The notes under the pieces were generated by a model. That model ran no database searches. It had not been told where the DNA came from and worked only from the letters and a program-made list of their open reading frames with translations. A stretch of 17,540 nucleotides of DNA from Frankiales bacterium (GTDB taxonomy: Bacteria; Actinomycetota; Actinomycetes; Mycobacteriales; SCTD01): positions 1 to 17,540 of the forward strand of contig JAODNB010000201.1 in the NCBI GenBank assembly GCA_025464795.1, read 5' to 3'. Positions 15,813 to 17,540 of this stretch are shown here, one piece after another (position 1 is the stretch's first letter; every line of letters begins with the position of its first letter). The translations under genes were made by a program, and so were the position numbers.

Positions 15813-16141
15813 CCGTACACCACGACCGGGCGGATCTCGACCCCACCGGCGGGCATCGGGATGCCCTGCGAGATCGTGATGGCCTCGTCGAGGTCGGCGG
15901 CCTCGATGAGGTAGTAGCCGCCGAGGGCCTCCTTCGTCTCGAGGAACGGCCCGTCCGTGACCGCGAAGCCGGCCCCGTCCGGGCGGATGCTCGTGGCGGT
16001 GCTGGTCGGCTGAAGTGCGTTGCCGCCGGCGATCTTCGAGCCGAAGTCCTCGCCGAACTTCATGTGGCCCTTCATGACGTCGTCGGAGCTGCCGGCCTCG
16101 TAGGTCGGGTCTCCGTAGATCAGAACCAGGTACTGCGACAT
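15809..16141 (-). CDS. DGPF/YCII-domain protein, partner of the ECF42 sigma factor
   Basis: A 110-residue YCII/DGPF-domain protein. It begins MSQYLVLIYGDP, has the family-defining DGPF at 63-66 within DGPFLETKE and ends in the strand EIRPVVVYG. Genes of this family commonly precede ECF42 sigma factors in actinobacteria and are often their main targets; biochemical function is unresolved. It has a good ribosome site: AGGAG lies 8 bases before ATG 16141. Its stop codon (TGA, 15811-15809) overlaps the sigma CTG start, giving a tight two-gene operon. A candidate ECF42-type promoter lies 50-76 bases upstream. Confidence 0.88.
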   Translation of the reverse strand: MSQYLVLIYGDPTYEAGSSDDVMKGHMKFGEDFGSKIAGGNALQPTSTATSIRPDGAGFAVTDGPFLETKEALGGYYLIEAADLDEAITISQGIPMPAGGVEIRPVVVYG

Positions 16142-16190
16142 GTCGCGCTCTCCTCACCTCGGGCCCGCTCTCCGGGCCTGCTGCTCTGAC

Positions 16191-16217
16191 GACGAACGGC
16201 CACCGGTCAGATCGACA
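16191..16217 (-). promoter_or_regulatory. Candidate ECF42-type promoter of the DGPF-sigma operon
   Basis: On the minus strand TGTCGA (16217-16212) is followed by 17 bases and CGTC (16194-16191), about 50 bases before the DGPF ATG. This matches the TGTCGA / CGA-or-TC-type motif I recall as reported for Streptomyces ECF42 factors, and implies self-activation of the operon. The match is by eye; a second CGTC in the same frame starts three bases later, so the exact -10 is uncertain. Confidence 0.6.
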
Positions 16218-16224
16218 GGATGGT

Positions 16225-16728
16225 CTACCGGGCGGTCAGGCGGAAGACCCGGATCTCGCGGTCGGTCCGGGACCGGTAGGCGTCGTAGGTCCGGGTGAGG
16301 TCGATCAGCAGCTGGTAGGCGGCCTGTGCCTGCTCCCCGTGCAGCAGCTCCGCGCGGACCGGGATGTCCTTGCCAGCAAGGGTGACCGTGGCGCTCGGTT
16401 CCTTGAGGAGGTTGCCGGTCCAGGCGGGGTGGTGGGCCTGCCCGAAGTTGCTTCCGACGACGACCAGGCTCTCACCCTGCCGGGCGTAGATCAGTGGGGT
16501 CGTACGGGGCTGCCCCGACCTCGCACCGGTCGACGTCAGGAGCAGCAGCGGCGCGCCGATGGGGCCGAGGACGGTGAACCGGCCGCGCGAGCGGAGCAGC
16601 ACCTTGCGGTCCAGGGGAGTGGCCGTCTTGATGAGCCAGGAGCCCAGGCGCGTGATGGAGAAGGCGACGAGCGGTTCTCGAAGGCGGGACGACTCCGAGC
16701 CCCAGCGGACGTCTGGGAAGTCGCTCAT
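16225..16728 (-). CDS. Ddn-like deazaflavin-dependent nitroreductase family protein (second copy)
   Basis: A 167-residue protein of the same split-barrel family as the gene at 6694-7161, but only distantly alike. Visible motifs are STGARSGQPRTTPLIYA (the G..SG..R..PL block), VVGSNFGQAHHPAWTGNLL, VTLAGKDIPVRAEL and RVFRLTAR at the C-terminus. It starts with a short charged segment and a helix (SITRLGSWLIKTAT) that may touch the membrane. ATG 16728 overlaps the TGA of the M20 gene (ATGA), so the pair is translationally coupled. It is likely to bind F420 or FMN; substrate unknown. The candidate sigma promoter for the downstream operon lies just after its stop. Confidence 0.85.
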   Translation of the reverse strand: MSDFPDVRWGSESSRLREPLVAFSITRLGSWLIKTATPLDRKVLLRSRGRFTVLGPIGAPLLLLTSTGARSGQPRTTPLIYARQGESLVVVGSNFGQAHHPAWTGNLLKEPSATVTLAGKDIPVRAELLHGEQAQAAYQLLIDLTRTYDAYRSRTDREIRVFRLTAR

Positions 16729-17540
16729 CCGAGCGCTCCGATCAGCGCCGCGAGGAGCGTGACGCGGGGGGTGATGCTCGCGAGGTCGAGGAACTCGGCC
16801 GGAGAGTGGTCATTGCCGCCGACCGGGCCCAGGCCGTCGATCGTGGGGATGCCCATGGCACTGGTCGTGTTGGCGTCCGCCGCGCCGCCCGTACCGCAGG
16901 CCCCCGTCTCGATGCCCAGCTGCTTCGCCAGGTCGAGCGCGGTGGCGACGAGAGCATCGCCCTGATCGGTCGGCTCCATCGGAGGATGGGTCCCGGTGCG
17001 CATCACTGCCTTGGTGATCCCGTCGACGTGGACCGTCCGGGCCACTCGCTCGACCTCCGCGACAGCGGTCTCGAACGTCTCCAGCTCGACGGCCCGGACG
17101 TCGACCTCGAGCCGTGCGGACGGGCAGACGACGTTGGGGCGCGACCCGGCGTGGATCACCCCGACGTTCACCGTGACACCGGGCCACCGCTCGTTGAGCT
17201 GCTGGAGGGCGACGGTGGTCAGCGCTGCGTCCAGGGCGGCGTTCACCCCCTTCTCCGGCTCCACCCCTGCGTGGGCGGCCCGACCGGTGATGTCGACCAC
17301 GAGGTCGACGCAGCCCTTGCGGGCCTTCACGATGTCACCGTTCTCGCGGGCGCACTCCAGGCAGAACGCAGCATCGGCGCCCTCGGCGTAGCGCCGGATG
17401 TGCTCCTTGCTCGACGGGCTGCCGATCTCCTCGTCAGGTGTCAGCAGGTAGGTGATCCGGCCGAACGGGGTGCCCGTCGCCTTCAGCGCCGCGACGGCGT
17501 TCACGCCGGTGAGGACGCCGGCCTTGCAGTCCGTGACCCC
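16725..17540 (-). CDS. M20-family metallopeptidase, partial (5' end beyond window)
   Basis: Two-zinc peptidase of the M20 family, close in pattern to carboxypeptidase G2-type enzymes, which cut C-terminal amino acids or acylated amino acids. The visible 271 residues start in the GVTDCKAGVLTG block with the bridging metal Asp. They then show LTPDEEIGSPSSKEHI (catalytic Glu and metal Glu), the dimerisation-type domain with TGRAAHAGVEPEKGVNAALD (His near the active site), SRPNVVCPSARLEVDVR, and TGGAADANTTSAMGIPTIDG ... GLGPVGGNDHSPAEF with the final metal His. The Met often found in GxxDMK is Cys here. The gene runs off the window; the N-terminal metal His is not seen, and the GTG at 17504 is internal. 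Its stop overlaps the start of the Ddn-like gene. Confidence 0.9.
   Translation of the reverse strand, partial: GVTDCKAGVLTGVNAVAALKATGTPFGRITYLLTPDEEIGSPSSKEHIRRYAEGADAAFCLECARENGDIVKARKGCVDLVVDITGRAAHAGVEPEKGVNAALDAALTTVALQQLNERWPGVTVNVGVIHAGSRPNVVCPSARLEVDVRAVELETFETAVAEVERVARTVHVDGITKAVMRTGTHPPMEPTDQGDALVATALDLAKQLGIETGACGTGGAADANTTSAMGIPTIDGLGPVGGNDHSPAEFLDLASITPRVTLLAALIGALG

Noticed and set aside
14943..15914. 323-codon plus-strand frame opposite the sigma gene
   Set aside because: Shadow of sigma regions 2-4; no ribosome site or domain.
1..17540. tRNA, rRNA, IS element, prophage, CRISPR array or defence island
   Set aside because: Read through both strands and saw no cloverleaf, transposase, direct-repeat array or defence gene cluster. 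Absence by eye only.

Overview
The window comes from a high-GC actinomycete. Evidence: strong G/C bias at third codon positions, many GTG/TTG starts, F420/deazaflavin-type enzymes (one LLM oxidoreductase, two Ddn-like proteins), a KstR-type operator, an ECF42-type sigma factor, a serine/threonine kinase with an extracellular tail, and an LPxTG-anchored surface protein. I cannot name the genus. It reads as ordinary chromosome: no tRNA, rRNA, IS element, phage gene, CRISPR array or long non-coding stretch was seen. Every gap between genes is under 150 bases. Coding calls rest on recognisable domains and ribosome binding sites; the many long antisense reading frames are high-GC shadows.

Layout. 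1-5.7 kb: a sortase-type BNR/sialidase-like surface protein; a convergent lipoprotein phosphoesterase (38-base overlap); a ZIP-family metal transporter preceded by two metal-regulator-like palindromes; and a convergent SNF2-family helicase. 5.8-7.7 kb: a divergent pair (LLM flavin/F420 oxidoreductase and Ddn-like reductase) sharing one perfect palindrome placed exactly midway between the two start codons, plus a GNAT acetyltransferase. 7.8-9.7 kb: a propeller-like tail-anchored protein, a divergent small MTB12-like lipoprotein, and a glutathione peroxidase gene broken by a one-base deletion. 9.7-12.9 kb: two divergent secreted proteins, a large alpha/beta-hydrolase-like protein and a protein with an HEIWE...TDP motif resembling the EXORDIUM-like bacterial family, closed by a very strong bidirectional terminator. 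13-16.2 kb: a transmembrane Ser/Thr kinase and an ECF42 sigma factor with its DGPF/YCII partner, with a candidate self-recognised promoter. 16.2-17.5 kb: a second Ddn-like reductase translationally coupled to an M20 peptidase that runs off the window.

Cooperation. Three units look functionally linked by sequence: the LLM/Ddn pair under one operator; the DGPF-sigma pair, whose start and stop codons overlap and whose upstream region carries a TGTCGA/CGTC promoter; and the M20-Ddn pair joined by ATGA. The rest looks like independent cell-envelope and housekeeping genes. I found no convincing new multi-gene system; the most notable points are the symmetric shared operator, the CTG start of the sigma gene with its promoter, the gpx frameshift, and the paired palindromes before the ZIP gene.
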